A DNA stretch of 64,000 nt, from positions 19,961,650-20,025,649 of the forward strand of contig NC_079887.1 of NCBI RefSeq assembly GCF_029227915.1. Direction: 5' to 3'. Under the pieces are notes generated by a model. The model was given only the letters and a program-made list of their open reading frames with translations, did not search any database and had not been told where the DNA came from. This document shows, in pieces, positions 34,702 through 44,167 of this stretch (position 1 is the stretch's first letter; each line of letters opens with the position of its first letter). This stretch comes from Hydractinia symbiolongicarpus. Lineage: Eukaryota; Cnidaria; Hydrozoa; Anthoathecata; Hydractiniidae. Both the position numbers and the translations under genes were made by a program.

Positions 34702-36201
34702 ATGACTGAAGATATCAGTAAAAAGAGAAGAAGTCGTGGTGCTTATGTTGGTGTTTTTAAGAAAATTGTTAATGAAACTGTGAAACCTATTTATGAAAGG
34801 TTTGCTTTGAAAGATCATGGTGCGGTACTCTTATCCAGTTATAATTTACTGGAAGCTAAATTATTGAACGTAACAACTATTCAAAATGAAATTAATGACT
34901 TAATTGAGCCAGAGAATTTAGCTAATGAAATGATGTCACACTTGGAATTTGAGCAGTATGCTGCGAAAGAGTTAACAACATTGAAAAAGTTTCTTGACAA
35001 GCATGTGTTTGAAATTGAAGGTAATGTTTCTGTTACTTCTTCTGATGGGTCTGGAAACTCCAGCGTGAGGGATCGAATTAAACTTCCGAAACTTGAGCTG
35101 AAAAAGTTTAACGGTGATCCTTTGCAATGGAAGTCCTTTGACGAATCTTTTGAGTGTGCGATACATAAGAATGAATCTCTTTCTTCTGTCGAAAAATTGA
35201 CGTATTTGACAAATCTTTTGTCGGGCTCGGCAGAACAAACAATCAGCGGTTTATCGTTATGTAACGAAAACTATGAAATTGCGCGAGATCTTTTAAAAGA
35301 ACGATTTGGTGATCCACAAATCACTGTGTCAGCTCATATGAACAAACTTTTGACTCTTGAAAATGTAAAAAGTTCGAGAGATATTAAATCTATGCGAAAA
35401 CTTTACGACCTAATCGAATCTCAAGTGAGAAGTTTGAAAGCCCTGGGTTTTAAAGCAGAAAACTATGGACCTATGCTTATTCCTGTTGTTTTGTCAAAAT
35501 TACCGAATGATATCAAATTAATAATAAGTAGAAAATTTGATGAAGATATTTGGGACGCTGAAGCTGTGTTAAAATTTTTAAGAAAAGAAATTATGGCACG
35601 TGAAAAACTTTCGAATATAAAATTAGAAGAAGATGAGCAGCGGGAGTTCCCCAGCAGTGGAAGTTCTTTGAATGCACAAGCTGCGCGAACTGGTACCCGA
35701 AAGTTATTCTGTTCCTTTTGTTCTGGTGAGCATAAATCACATGAATGCAGAACTGTAACAAAATTAGAAACCAGGAAAGAAATTGTTTTGAAAAATGGAC
35801 GCTGTTTTTTATGTTTAAGAAAAGGACACATGAGTCGTGAATGCAAAGCAAGTTTTCGTTGTTTTCACTGCAAAGGAAAACATCACGTAGCCTTATGCGA
35901 AAGGAAACATAATCCAAATCCTCCTCCTAGTCGTAGTCCTAAGAAAAATGAAACCGAAAATAAAGATGCAGAAAGTGAAGATTCTTCCTCGAACGTTACA
36001 CCTGCTAATATAAACATAGCTTCTGATCGAAATAATGTTTTGCTGCAAACTGCTATGGCTACAGTTACATCATGCGATGGAACTTTTTCTGCGAAATTAC
36101 GCATTTTATTTGACAGCGGTTCGCAATTGTCGTACATCACACCGCAAGCGAGAAAAAGGTTGAATTTAAAAACTGTTTCAAAAAAAAGAACTGAGTATTA
36201 A
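34702..36201 (+). CDS. gag: BEL gag and protease region
   Basis: The ATG lies in the target-site duplication copied by the KDZ insertion. Residues about 120-220 (LPKLELKKFNGDPLQWKSF, LLSGSAEQTI) match the DUF1759 gag domain of BEL/Pao. CCHC-like knuckles follow (CFLCLRKGHMSREC, CFHCKGKHHVALC). A retropepsin active site ILFDSGSQLSYIT (DSGS) lies near the end. The frame stops shortly after a run of eight A (36180-36187), where the downstream frame takes over. BEL elements normally encode one gag-pol polyprotein, so this is probably a one-base indel. The ATG is directly downstream of the transposon end, so the 5' leader is displaced by 10 kb. Confidence 0.9.
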   Translation: MTEDISKKRRSRGAYVGVFKKIVNETVKPIYERFALKDHGAVLLSSYNLLEAKLLNVTTIQNEINDLIEPENLANEMMSHLEFEQYAAKELTTLKKFLDKHVFEIEGNVSVTSSDGSGNSSVRDRIKLPKLELKKFNGDPLQWKSFDESFECAIHKNESLSSVEKLTYLTNLLSGSAEQTISGLSLCNENYEIARDLLKERFGDPQITVSAHMNKLLTLENVKSSRDIKSMRKLYDLIESQVRSLKALGFKAENYGPMLIPVVLSKLPNDIKLIISRKFDEDIWDAEAVLKFLRKEIMAREKLSNIKLEEDEQREFPSSGSSLNAQAARTGTRKLFCSFCSGEHKSHECRTVTKLETRKEIVLKNGRCFLCLRKGHMSRECKASFRCFHCKGKHHVALCERKHNPNPPPSRSPKKNETENKDAESEDSSSNVTPANINIASDRNNVLLQTAMATVTSCDGTFSAKLRILFDSGSQLSYITPQARKRLNLKTVSKKRTEY

Positions 36202-39200
36202 AGTCTTTGGAGGTGAACACTCTACGAAAAAACTTGATCTTGTCAAATTTGAAATTAAAAGCACAATATCGAATGAGAGCATTAATGTTTCTACCTTTGT
36301 GAATGATATTTGCAAACCTGTTTCCGGACAAACTATCAATTTTGCTGTTGAAAATTATGAACATTTGCAAGGCTTACAATTAGCTGATCAGAATTTTAGC
36401 GACGATCTACACGTCGACATATTAATTGGAGCCGATTATTACTGGAATTTTTTCACGAAAACTGTTTTACGAAGTTCTAGCGAAGGTCCTGTTGCCATGG
36501 GATCAAAACTTGGATTTATCTTAAGTGGCCCAGTTTCTACTGTCTCTACCACTCCTGTTACAGCAAATATGGCTTGTACTCATTCGTTATTAATTATGAA
36601 AGAAACTCAATCAGATTATGAGATTCTGAATGAAAACGTGAATAAATTTTTCAACTTGGAAAGTTTAGGGATTTCCTCCGAAGAACCTAGTATTTACGAC
36701 AAATTCACGGATGAAATAAAATTTAAAGATCATCATTACGAAGTGAGGCTACCAGTGAAAGGTGATAAAATGTTCATTGAGGATAACTATTCACTAGCTA
36801 AAGACCGCCTCCGATCACAGTTTAATAAATTAAAAAACAATACCGAATTATTGAAAACATACGACGATATATTTAAAGAACAATTGGACAGCGGTATCAT
36901 TGAAAAGACGACAGAAAGCCCTGGTGTTGGGGAAACCCATTATCTCCCCCACAGAGCTGTTATTAAACCTAACAGAAATACAACGAAAGTACGTATAGTC
37001 TTCGATGCTAGCGCAAAGCATAAAGATAGTCGATCGCTAAATGAATGTTTATATACCGGTCCATCACTGAACACTTCATTGTTTGGAGTGTTGTTACGAT
37101 TTAGAGCGTATAATATCGCAATAACTGGTGACATTGAAAAAGCCTTCCATCAAATATCGGTATCACCTGAAGATCGTAATTTACTCCGATTTATCTGGTA
37201 CGACGATGTGAATAATTTTGATGATCAAAAGTTTGAAAATAACGCGCTAGCTGATTATAGATTCTGCCGAGTAGTCTTTGGAGCCACTTGTTCTCCATTT
37301 CTTCTGTCTGCAACTTTGATTTTTCATTTACACGGTTATGTTGAATGTGATCCGCAATTTGTGCAGAAGTTACTTGAATTTCTGCATGTTGATGATTTGA
37401 CTGCGGGTGGCGTTAATGATTCTGATGCTTTGTGTTTTCACACGAAGTGTCAGGAGAGGCTCAGTGAAGGAGGGTTTAATTTGAGAAAGTTTAACTCTAA
37501 CTCCAAAATGCTTGAGAACATCGTCAATAGTACTCAGGATGAAACTGAAATCAAATTTCAACCCACTATTAAAGTTTTGGGACTTGAATGGAACAAACTC
37601 TCTGACGAAATTAATTTCAATTTTTCTGACATGCTGAAGAACATAAAATTGCCTACTACGAAGCGAAATATCATGCATTTTTTAGCTAGTATCTATGATC
37701 CACTAGGGATAATTAACACTATTGTTGTGACAAATAAAGTATTGTTCCAAGATTTGTGTGTTGCAAAATTTGACTGGGATCAACCTTTAGAAGGTGAATT
37801 TTTACAAAGATGGAATGAAATTTGTACTAGCTTTGACACTGAAACTTTAAATATTGACAGACTTTATGCTTGTAAAGATGAAAATGATCAATTTGAAAAC
37901 ATTGAATTACATGGATTTTCTGATGGCTCTAAAATTGCTTATGGATGTTGTGTATACATTCGATTTACTTACAAGTCTGGTAAAGTTAAAACTGCACTTT
38001 TGAGTTCAAAATCAAGAATTAAACCATTAACAAATACCACTATACCACGAATTGAACTTTTAGGCACTTTGGTGCTAGCTAGATTAATGGACGTTTTAAA
38101 AAAGGAATTATTGAATGTGTATAATATTGACAATATTTTCTATTGGACTGATTCAACTATTGCATATTCATGGATTAAAAACGATAACAAAGATTATAAA
38201 ACCTTTGTTCAAAACCGCTTAGAGGAAATTAGAAAACTGACTGCATCTGGCAAATGGTGTTTAGTACCATCGAAAGACAACCCTGCAGATATAGTATCTA
38301 GGGGTTGCTCCCCCTCTGAATTGAATTCTTTGTGGTTCAGTGGACCCACGTTTCTAACTTTACCAGAAACCCACTGGCCACACCTTAAACCTGGTGATAA
38401 GTTTATTAGTGATGACATGACAAAAGAAGAAGTTAGAAAAGAAGAAAAAGTCCAAACATTAAATAATGAACTAAAAAATATTACTGTGTCTGAAAAGCTA
38501 TCTATTGTTTCTACTAATACTGTGTCTGAGAATGTTTGTGATAATGTTATGTCTTCTACTACTCCTGTGTCTGATGAAGTGTATGATACTGTATGTGATG
38601 TTTCTACTGCCAATGAAAATGTCTCGGATAGTGTAAACACGAATTTCCCAATTATACCGGGTATTCGTAACATAATTGATATAAAAAAATACAGTAGTTT
38701 TGATAAATTAGTACACGTCACAGCTTATGTGATGAGATTTATAAATAATGTAAAAAAGAAGAAAGAAGATAGAAAAAATTTTAATTATAAGAGGCTATCA
38801 GCCGAAGAAATTGGTCATGCAAGATTGGTAATCATCAAAGATGCTCAAGAAGATGTGAAAAGACACAAGAAATTTAAACATTGGGAAAAGAACCTGGATT
38901 TATTTGAAGACACAGATTTTTTGCTGAGGTGCAGGGGTCGGTTAGGAAATGCTCCTGTACCATATAACTCCAGGTATCCTATTCTGTTAGTACCAGACTC
39001 TTATCTAACAAAATTAATCATTCGACATGTGCATGAATCTGTGAAGCATTATGGCACAAAAATAACACTCACAGAACTTAGAAGAGAATTTTGGATTCCA
39101 TCTGGTAGAAATGTTGTTAGAAATTTTATTCGTACATGTCAAAAGTGCCGAAGGTACGAGAACAAACCATATCCGTACCCAGATCCTCCATCATTACCAA

Positions 39201-40240
39201 AGAGTAGATTAAAAGATAACATGTCATTTGAAGTAGTTGGCATCGACTATGCTGGTCCTTTATTTGTAAAAAATGTTTTTAACGAAGAACCAGATATGTA
39301 TAAAGCTTGGATAGTTCTTATAACGTGTGCGAGTACTAGAGCTATTCATTTAGACTTAGCTTCGAATTCTTCTGGACCTGAATGTATAGAAGTTCTGAAA
39401 CGATTTATTGCTCAAAAAGGAGCACCGAACTTCATTTTATCTGACAATGGTAAATGTTTTATTAGCGAAGACGTACAAAACTTTGCTGCTAGTAAAAACA
39501 TTAATTGGAAATTTAATATTGAGTCTGCCCCTTGGCAAGGCGGATTCTTCGAACGTTTGGTCAAATCAGTCAAAAGACCACTGAAGAAAGTTCTGGGCAA
39601 TAGTCGCCTGAAGTATAACGAACTTTTAACGATATATATACTAAATAACAGACCATTAACGTACATATATGAAGAACTTAATGAAGAACCATTAACACCT
39701 AATCATCTTATGTATGGAAGAAAATTAAACACGAAAGCAGATGAGAACAACTTAATACCTGAAGATCTCTCGGCTGATATGAGTGTCAAACGGAAAGAAA
39801 ACGTAAACCGATTACTGACACACTTTTGGAATAGATGGCGTGACGAATACGTCACAGAATTACGAGAATTCCACAAATTGAAGAATAGTCGTTTCAATAA
39901 ATGTTTAATTCCAAACGTTGACGACGTAGTTGTTGTTGCTGATGATAGAATGCCACGATCACTATGGCGAATTGGTCGAATAAAAGAAACGTTGAAGGGA
40001 AAAGATGGAAAAATACGTGCAGCGATAGTACAATGCAAAACTGATCAAGACAGACGATCAAATTTACGGCGACCGATCAATAAATTGATACCGTTTGAAC
40101 AGTGTATTATTCCAAACGATGAATCAACAGAACCAGCAATACAATTTATTGATGAACAATCAGTTACACAAAACGATCAGTTAGCTGAATCAAAGATAAC
40201 ATTTGTTGATGAAAAGGATCTTGAGATTGTAAACATTTGA
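36188..40240 (+). CDS. pol: BEL pol: reverse transcriptase, RNase H, integrase
   Basis: Open for about 1,350 codons in the frame one base after gag. In order: the reverse transcriptase has RIVFDASAKHKDSRSLNECL, ITGDIEKAFHQI and a FLHVDDL catalytic box (VDD variant of YxDD). The Pao-type RNase H begins HGFSDGSKIAYG, with WTDSTIAYSW. The integrase has an H2C2 zinc part (HVHESVKHYGT...CQKCRRYE) and a core with VGIDYAGP, LSDNGKCF and GGFFERLVKSVKRPLKK (D, D, E). A DUF5641-like tail reads DDVVVVADDRMPRSLWRIGRI. No internal stop is seen, so apart from the frame change at the A8 run this copy looks intact. Confidence 0.93.
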   Translation, partial: ELSIKVFGGEHSTKKLDLVKFEIKSTISNESINVSTFVNDICKPVSGQTINFAVENYEHLQGLQLADQNFSDDLHVDILIGADYYWNFFTKTVLRSSSEGPVAMGSKLGFILSGPVSTVSTTPVTANMACTHSLLIMKETQSDYEILNENVNKFFNLESLGISSEEPSIYDKFTDEIKFKDHHYEVRLPVKGDKMFIEDNYSLAKDRLRSQFNKLKNNTELLKTYDDIFKEQLDSGIIEKTTESPGVGETHYLPHRAVIKPNRNTTKVRIVFDASAKHKDSRSLNECLYTGPSLNTSLFGVLLRFRAYNIAITGDIEKAFHQISVSPEDRNLLRFIWYDDVNNFDDQKFENNALADYRFCRVVFGATCSPFLLSATLIFHLHGYVECDPQFVQKLLEFLHVDDLTAGGVNDSDALCFHTKCQERLSEGGFNLRKFNSNSKMLENIVNSTQDETEIKFQPTIKVLGLEWNKLSDEINFNFSDMLKNIKLPTTKRNIMHFLASIYDPLGIINTIVVTNKVLFQDLCVAKFDWDQPLEGEFLQRWNEICTSFDTETLNIDRLYACKDENDQFENIELHGFSDGSKIAYGCCVYIRFTYKSGKVKTALLSSKSRIKPLTNTTIPRIELLGTLVLARLMDVLKKELLNVYNIDNIFYWTDSTIAYSWIKNDNKDYKTFVQNRLEEIRKLTASGKWCLVPSKDNPADIVSRGCSPSELNSLWFSGPTFLTLPETHWPHLKPGDKFISDDMTKEEVRKEEKVQTLNNELKNITVSEKLSIVSTNTVSENVCDNVMSSTTPVSDEVYDTVCDVSTANENVSDSVNTNFPIIPGIRNIIDIKKYSSFDKLVHVTAYVMRFINNVKKKKEDRKNFNYKRLSAEEIGHARLVIIKDAQEDVKRHKKFKHWEKNLDLFEDTDFLLRCRGRLGNAPVPYNSRYPILLVPDSYLTKLIIRHVHESVKHYGTKITLTELRREFWIPSGRNVVRNFIRTCQKCRRYENKPYPYPDPPSLPKSRLKDNMSFEVVGIDYAGPLFVKNVFNEEPDMYKAWIVLITCASTRAIHLDLASNSSGPECIEVLKRFIAQKGAPNFILSDNGKCFISEDVQNFAASKNINWKFNIESAPWQGGFFERLVKSVKRPLKKVLGNSRLKYNELLTIYILNNRPLTYIYEELNEEPLTPNHLMYGRKLNTKADENNLIPEDLSADMSVKRKENVNRLLTHFWNRWRDEYVTELREFHKLKNSRFNKCLIPNVDDVVVVADDRMPRSLWRIGRIKETLKGKDGKIRAAIVQCKTDQDRRSNLRRPINKLIPFEQCIIPNDESTEPAIQFIDEQSVTQNDQLAESKITFVDEKDLEIVNI

Positions 40241-40260
40241 GATGACAAGTTTTGACCTCC

Positions 40261-40274
40261 GTCAACTGGGGGAA
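40261..40274 (+). promoter_or_regulatory. Polypurine tract
   Basis: CTGGGGGAA lies directly before the 3' LTR, the usual position for plus-strand priming. Confidence 0.65.
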
Positions 40275-40470
40275 TGTTGAATTGACCATGTGACTTGAAC
40301 ACGTGATCTTTACACGTGCGCTCACTTTTGTATATATTTTTCTGTTTATATTTTTGAAGAGCTTAATTAGATTTTACTTCTTGTTGAACAAGGTTGTTCT
40401 CTTTGGTTGATACCCCCGAAACCTCGTATTCTTATTATACAGTCCTCTGATTATAATTGTGGATAAAACA
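40275..40470 (+). repeat. BEL 3' LTR
   Basis: 196 bp, TGTTG...AACA, near-identical to the 5' LTR. AACTG follows directly. Confidence 0.93.
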
Positions 40471-40486
40471 AACTGCGAATAGTTCT

Positions 40487-41453
40487 GTTCTGATGTTATC
40501 TTTATTTTAAAGCTTTTTTAGACGACTGGGATCAGATGGTGAAAATAACTTAAATTTTGCTTTAGTTTCGATAATTTTTTGACTAGCCTCGTGATCGTTC
40601 ATGTAGTGTGGTTTATCGAAATGTAATTCACTAATCTCTTCAGCTTTTGTATTTACTTTCTTTCCTGAAGGGAAGTTTCATGTACATAATGTACTGGTCT
40701 TGCTAGGATTAGTCATGCCCGCTCTTACTGCGTTTTTAATGCGAAAACACATAGCTGTTATATGATTACATGCACCATTAAGCCCAGCCGTACACGAGTA
40801 ATAAGCACTTATGATTTGTCCAATATCTTTTACAATTATTGTCCAAACAAAGTAGGGTTTGTTGTTGACTCTTTGCGAAGAAACTACGCGACATTTCAAC
40901 ATATTTTGAGTCTTCGCTTATTGTATTTATAATCTCTCACGAACAAACTGACATGCGAAATATGTGAAAGATTTCCCTTGCTTGTAATCACTTTGCATAC
41001 GCCTTAGAAAATCAGGCTGTTTCAAGCCGATGTAGTTTGCGATGTCAAGATAATTTAACGAAGGCCACGAGTTAATGCCGCTTTTACTGTGCTCTCCAAT
41101 CCACCCGTGTTTTAAAACAAGGGGTTCGTCAAATACGGTATCTTTCAACATCAGTTTACTACGACACTTCTCCAAAACGTCTCTCTCTCTCTCTGTTCAA
41201 GTTCAGGGTCAACATGTTATCACACCAAGCTGCATAAGCTCTGAAATCATTTAAAATACGCTTATAAGAAACTGAAAGAAAAAATTTTACTGAGTTTGTA
41301 AATAGACGAAAAAATAGGGAATTACCTGGCAGTTAGTTTTTCAAAGGATCCATCAGTGATTTTGTTCCTTACATGTAGAAAAGATTTTAAGGCGTTTGTA
41401 CTCCCCAGTTTAAATTTACCTAGGGACATATCCAAATTTATATCATCACTCAT
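40487..41453 (-). pseudogene. SWIM-YqaJ-PHD gene, 5' part (N-terminus and SWIM finger)
   Basis: Exon 1 (41453-41326) starts MSDDINLDMSLGKF and ends with a GTAATT donor. Exon 2 begins at 41240 after ATTTCAG. A GA-dinucleotide run near 41190 shifts the frame. WPSLNYLDIANYIGL and KGKSFTYFACQF follow. After further frame changes come QRVNNKPYFVWTIIVKD and YYSCTAGLNGACNHITAM, a SWIM zinc-finger motif (one Cys of the usual CxC appears replaced). The frame runs to the BEL target site, after which the YqaJ part resumes at 24341. SWIM fingers bind DNA or protein. YqaJ-type enzymes are exonucleases linked to recombination. It is probably a member of a multicopy family. Confidence 0.62.
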
Positions 41454-41739
41454 GTCACAAGTGTTTATAGCTGACACGTGAATTCTCAAAAGAGTCACAC
41501 GTGAAGTTTGTTTTGAAAATTTTCATTTCGCTCTTCAGCATAATTTTGGTTATGTAAAAAGCGCAATCGAAATCTTATTTTGTTTTGAAAAGCGAAAGCC
41601 GCAAAGGTTAGAAATCATTGATACGCCGGTGTAAAGTAAGAGAGAGTTTTTTGATACTTGCATTGGTCTAACAAAAAATAAATTCTATGGGCTAAAGCAC
41701 CATTAGTTCCTTTCACATTATAATAAAGTAGAACAAGAT
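41454..41739. promoter_or_regulatory. Upstream region of the SWIM-YqaJ-PHD gene
   Basis: 286 bp between the gene start and the hAT-like terminus. It is AT-rich. The promoter is expected here but I recognise no motif. Confidence 0.3.
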
Positions 41740-42799
41740 CAGGGTCGGATGGAGGTATAAGCAAGATAAGCGCGCGCTTACTTTCAAAAACGCAGAGAAA
41801 AAGCCCGCACGCGTTTCGCGTGTGTAGTTTTCATTGTATTTTTTAGGAAGTCTGGTAAGGAAGTTGTGTTTTTGCTTATTGCGCTTATTCACTCTCCCAA
41901 ACAAAGTAGATAGTAACTCCTCTGAGCAAGCGAAACGAAAAGCAACTTTGCTTTCTCGCTTATTTAAGAATAAGCAAGTAAGCGTGTCAAAGTTGATATA
42001 TTTGCTTTTTTGCATGGAGAGAATGCGGAGATGAAAAACTACTTTGCTATCGCGTATAAGCAAATAAGCAAAAACAAGGCAAGGTAGACAGAATTTCTCA
42101 ACCGTAGCAAAATGAATGCAAACAGTCCACGTTGTTCGTGTTTATAACCTTGGAGGAAAGAAACCAATCAGCCAAAGATGGACGGTAGAGGTAGTGTGAT
42201 ACTTTTAGGTTTCTGGATGTCTTTTTTACTATTTCTTATAAATTTCAAGTACCCAGTGTGTAATAGTATGTATAGTTTATTCCCTAAGCTAAAAAATCAG
42301 AATTTTTTTTTGGCTTGAGAAGATTATGTTAAAAGGTTTCTCTCTGCAAAAGTATCTATATATATAGCTATAGTGAATGAGATACTTCTTTATTATTCAC
42401 TATAGTAGTTGAGAATGTGTGTACACTAAGTTTTTTCACTGATCCTGTTCTGTATGAAACTTCTGGTGCTATATTTTTTCAACAAAATGAGTTTGTAGCT
42501 ACTGCTTTATTTTCTATACTCAAACCTCCCCACCACACAAATAAATAAATCAAAAGAAAAATACACTCAAAATAATTCTGAAGTGTTCATGTGGTGCTTC
42601 ATTTGTTATTTTATACCTAGCAAGATACACTGGTGGTTGGATTTTGAGAGAATATTGAGCCAGTATGATAGTGGAAACAGAGCTGTATTAAGGATGGAAA
42701 ACGTATCCATCAATATGGATAGAAAAAATCTTACCAATCTTACTAATATTTTTTATTTCATAACTGCCTATTTATCTGATGTATTTTTTTGTTATGCAG

Positions 42800-42973
42800 T
42801 GTCAGTGGAGATGGTAACTCTCTTTACAGATCTATTTCTGTGTTGCTTATTCGTGACGAAACCCTGACTTTTGAGAATTTTGATCAACTGCTTGAGAATA
42901 TTTTTGTGCAATGTTTATTGGATGGTTGTGATGTGTATACAAAGAACAAGTCAAGAGAACTGGCCATAATTGA
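42800..42973 (+). pseudogene. Exon-like OTU-domain fragment
   Basis: Bounded by TTATGCAG and a GTAAGC donor. It encodes VSGDGNSLYRSISVLL followed by a helix, the N-terminal motif of OTU cysteine proteases (DGNCLFRA-type). Ser replaces the catalytic Cys. The C-terminal His part is not found before the P element. It probably belongs to the interrupted hAT-like element. Function is probably lost. Confidence 0.45.
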
Positions 42974-43058
42974 GTAAGCAAAATGTGTTTCAAAATCTTC
43001 ATTTGGTCATCATTTATGTGCGTTTTATCAATTTTTAATGTTGTTGAGGTATAATAAT

Positions 43059-43065
43059 GTTTTAC
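43059..43065. repeat. P-element target duplication, left (GTTTTAC)
   Basis: GTTTTAC precedes the left terminus CATAGTCAC and recurs directly after the right terminus at 47072-47078. Confidence 0.85.
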
Positions 43066-43176
43066 CATAGTCACAAGAAAAAAAGATAGTCTAGTTGCGT
43101 GGACCGTCGGCATTGTTTACGCGAACTATCCTCAATCAGCCTGGGACGGCCCGCTCATCCTGCACAGAAGTTCAAA

Positions 43177-43645
43177 ATGGCGGCGCATGCAGGAGGAGAC
43201 TACCTTGCAGGCGAAGATCTTGATGATTTATTTGTGTTACTTGAAGGCGGTTTTCTTGATGAAGATGTGGATTTTAATGTGGAATTAGATGCTGTGATAA
43301 CGGAAGTGGAAGCTTACGAAGAAGTTGGGTATCCTTGTCAGGATTGTGATAAAATTTGTAAATCACAACGTGGCCTGACTAGACATCGCAAAAAAAAATA
43401 TGCTCAAAAACTGTTCTGTACTTTCCAATTTCAAAAGTTCCTGTTATACCATTGATCCACAAGTCAGTAAAGAAGTCAGTATGAATCTTCTGGAACACAT
43501 GCTTACTATGTTTACAAGAGTTCGCAGCTTTTTCTATGCTAGAGACATACGTGAAAAACATAAGGCTGCTAAAAAACTTGCAAAGAAAAGATCATTGAGA
43601 ACTGAAATTAAAAAAGCCAGTAGCAGCAAAGACATGGGTCACTGA
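43177..43645 (+). CDS. Second P-element ORF: acidic C2H2 zinc-finger protein
   Basis: The ATG at 43177 sits at the inner edge of the subterminal repeat. An acidic leader (LAGEDLDDLFVLLEGGFLDE) precedes one C2H2 finger, YPCQDCDKICKSQRGLTRH. The frame then meets a run of nine A (about 43390-43398). The downstream block (43400-43645) is open one base out of register and is basic: RSFFYARDIREKHKAAKK and KKRSLRTEIKK, ending before TGA. One-base slippage at the A9 run would explain the break. P elements usually encode only the transposase. This could be an accessory regulator or a captured host gene. Confidence 0.55.
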
Positions 43646-43682
43646 TTCATCTAGTTCCGGGCATGAACTATAAAATCTGCCA

Positions 43683-44155
43683 CAATGGCTATTTTTATAG
43701 CCACACATGTGATAAAAAAACATTACACATGGCTAAAAATCACAATAAAAATTCATTCCTTTTTTTTTTTTTTTCTGGTTGAACTTCAGACAAAAATCAG
43801 GATCCCTCACAGTACGATTTAAAGGTGCCGTGTGAGAAATCCTGTTACTTCATTTACGGTCAATTTAAGATATCAGGATTCCTCTGATTTTCCTGTAAAT
43901 ATATGCGTGAGTAATTCTGACGCGTTTTGAAAAAGTGACAACATTGCAATTTTTCCATAGCTAATAGCTTTCACAAAATAATAGATAGATGGGACATAGA
44001 AAAAATAAACATACATACTCATCCAATAACCATCTCCTAAAGTGATCCAATGATAGAACAAAGCATCTCCAGTCCCACAATATAAAGAGAACTAGATAAA
44101 ATTGCCAATTAATAACATTTTTTCAAATGTGTGGCTATAAAAATAGCCGTTTTGT
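43683..44155. repeat. Inverted-repeat segment between the two P-element genes
   Basis: GGCTATTTTTATAGCCACACA near 43689 and its inverse complement near 44131-44151 bound about 470 bp of non-coding DNA. Each arm is itself a small palindrome (GGCTATTTTTATAGCC). It may be a MITE inserted between the convergent ORFs. Confidence 0.55.
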
Positions 44156-44167
44156 TGTGTGCTTCAT

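Larger units (their letters stand above)
24347..40470 (+). mobile_element. BEL/Pao LTR retrotransposon, interrupted by a TIR transposon
   Basis: LTRs at 24347-24541 and 40275-40470 start TG, end CA and differ by about one substitution and one indel. The element is flanked by AACTG on both sides (24342-24346 and 40471-40475), a 5-bp target duplication within the BEL range. A primer-binding site follows the 5' LTR and a purine tract precedes the 3' LTR. The internal region is split by a 9,977-bp insertion at the gag start codon. The element itself disrupts a SWIM-YqaJ-PHD gene. The near-identical LTRs imply recent insertion. Confidence 0.93.

Noticed and set aside
34537-34818. Minus-strand frame overlapping the start of gag
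   Set aside because: Covers the inverted repeat of the transposon and the antisense of gag. It mirrors the ATG-containing repeat at 24801 and has no independent support.
38209-38721. 170-codon minus-strand frame within pol
   Set aside because: Ser/Thr-rich antisense shadow of the variable pol linker between RNase H and integrase.
41713-42063. 116-codon minus-strand frame at the hAT-like left end
   Set aside because: Overlaps the terminal repeat and a repetitive AAGCAAATAAGC stretch. No domain.
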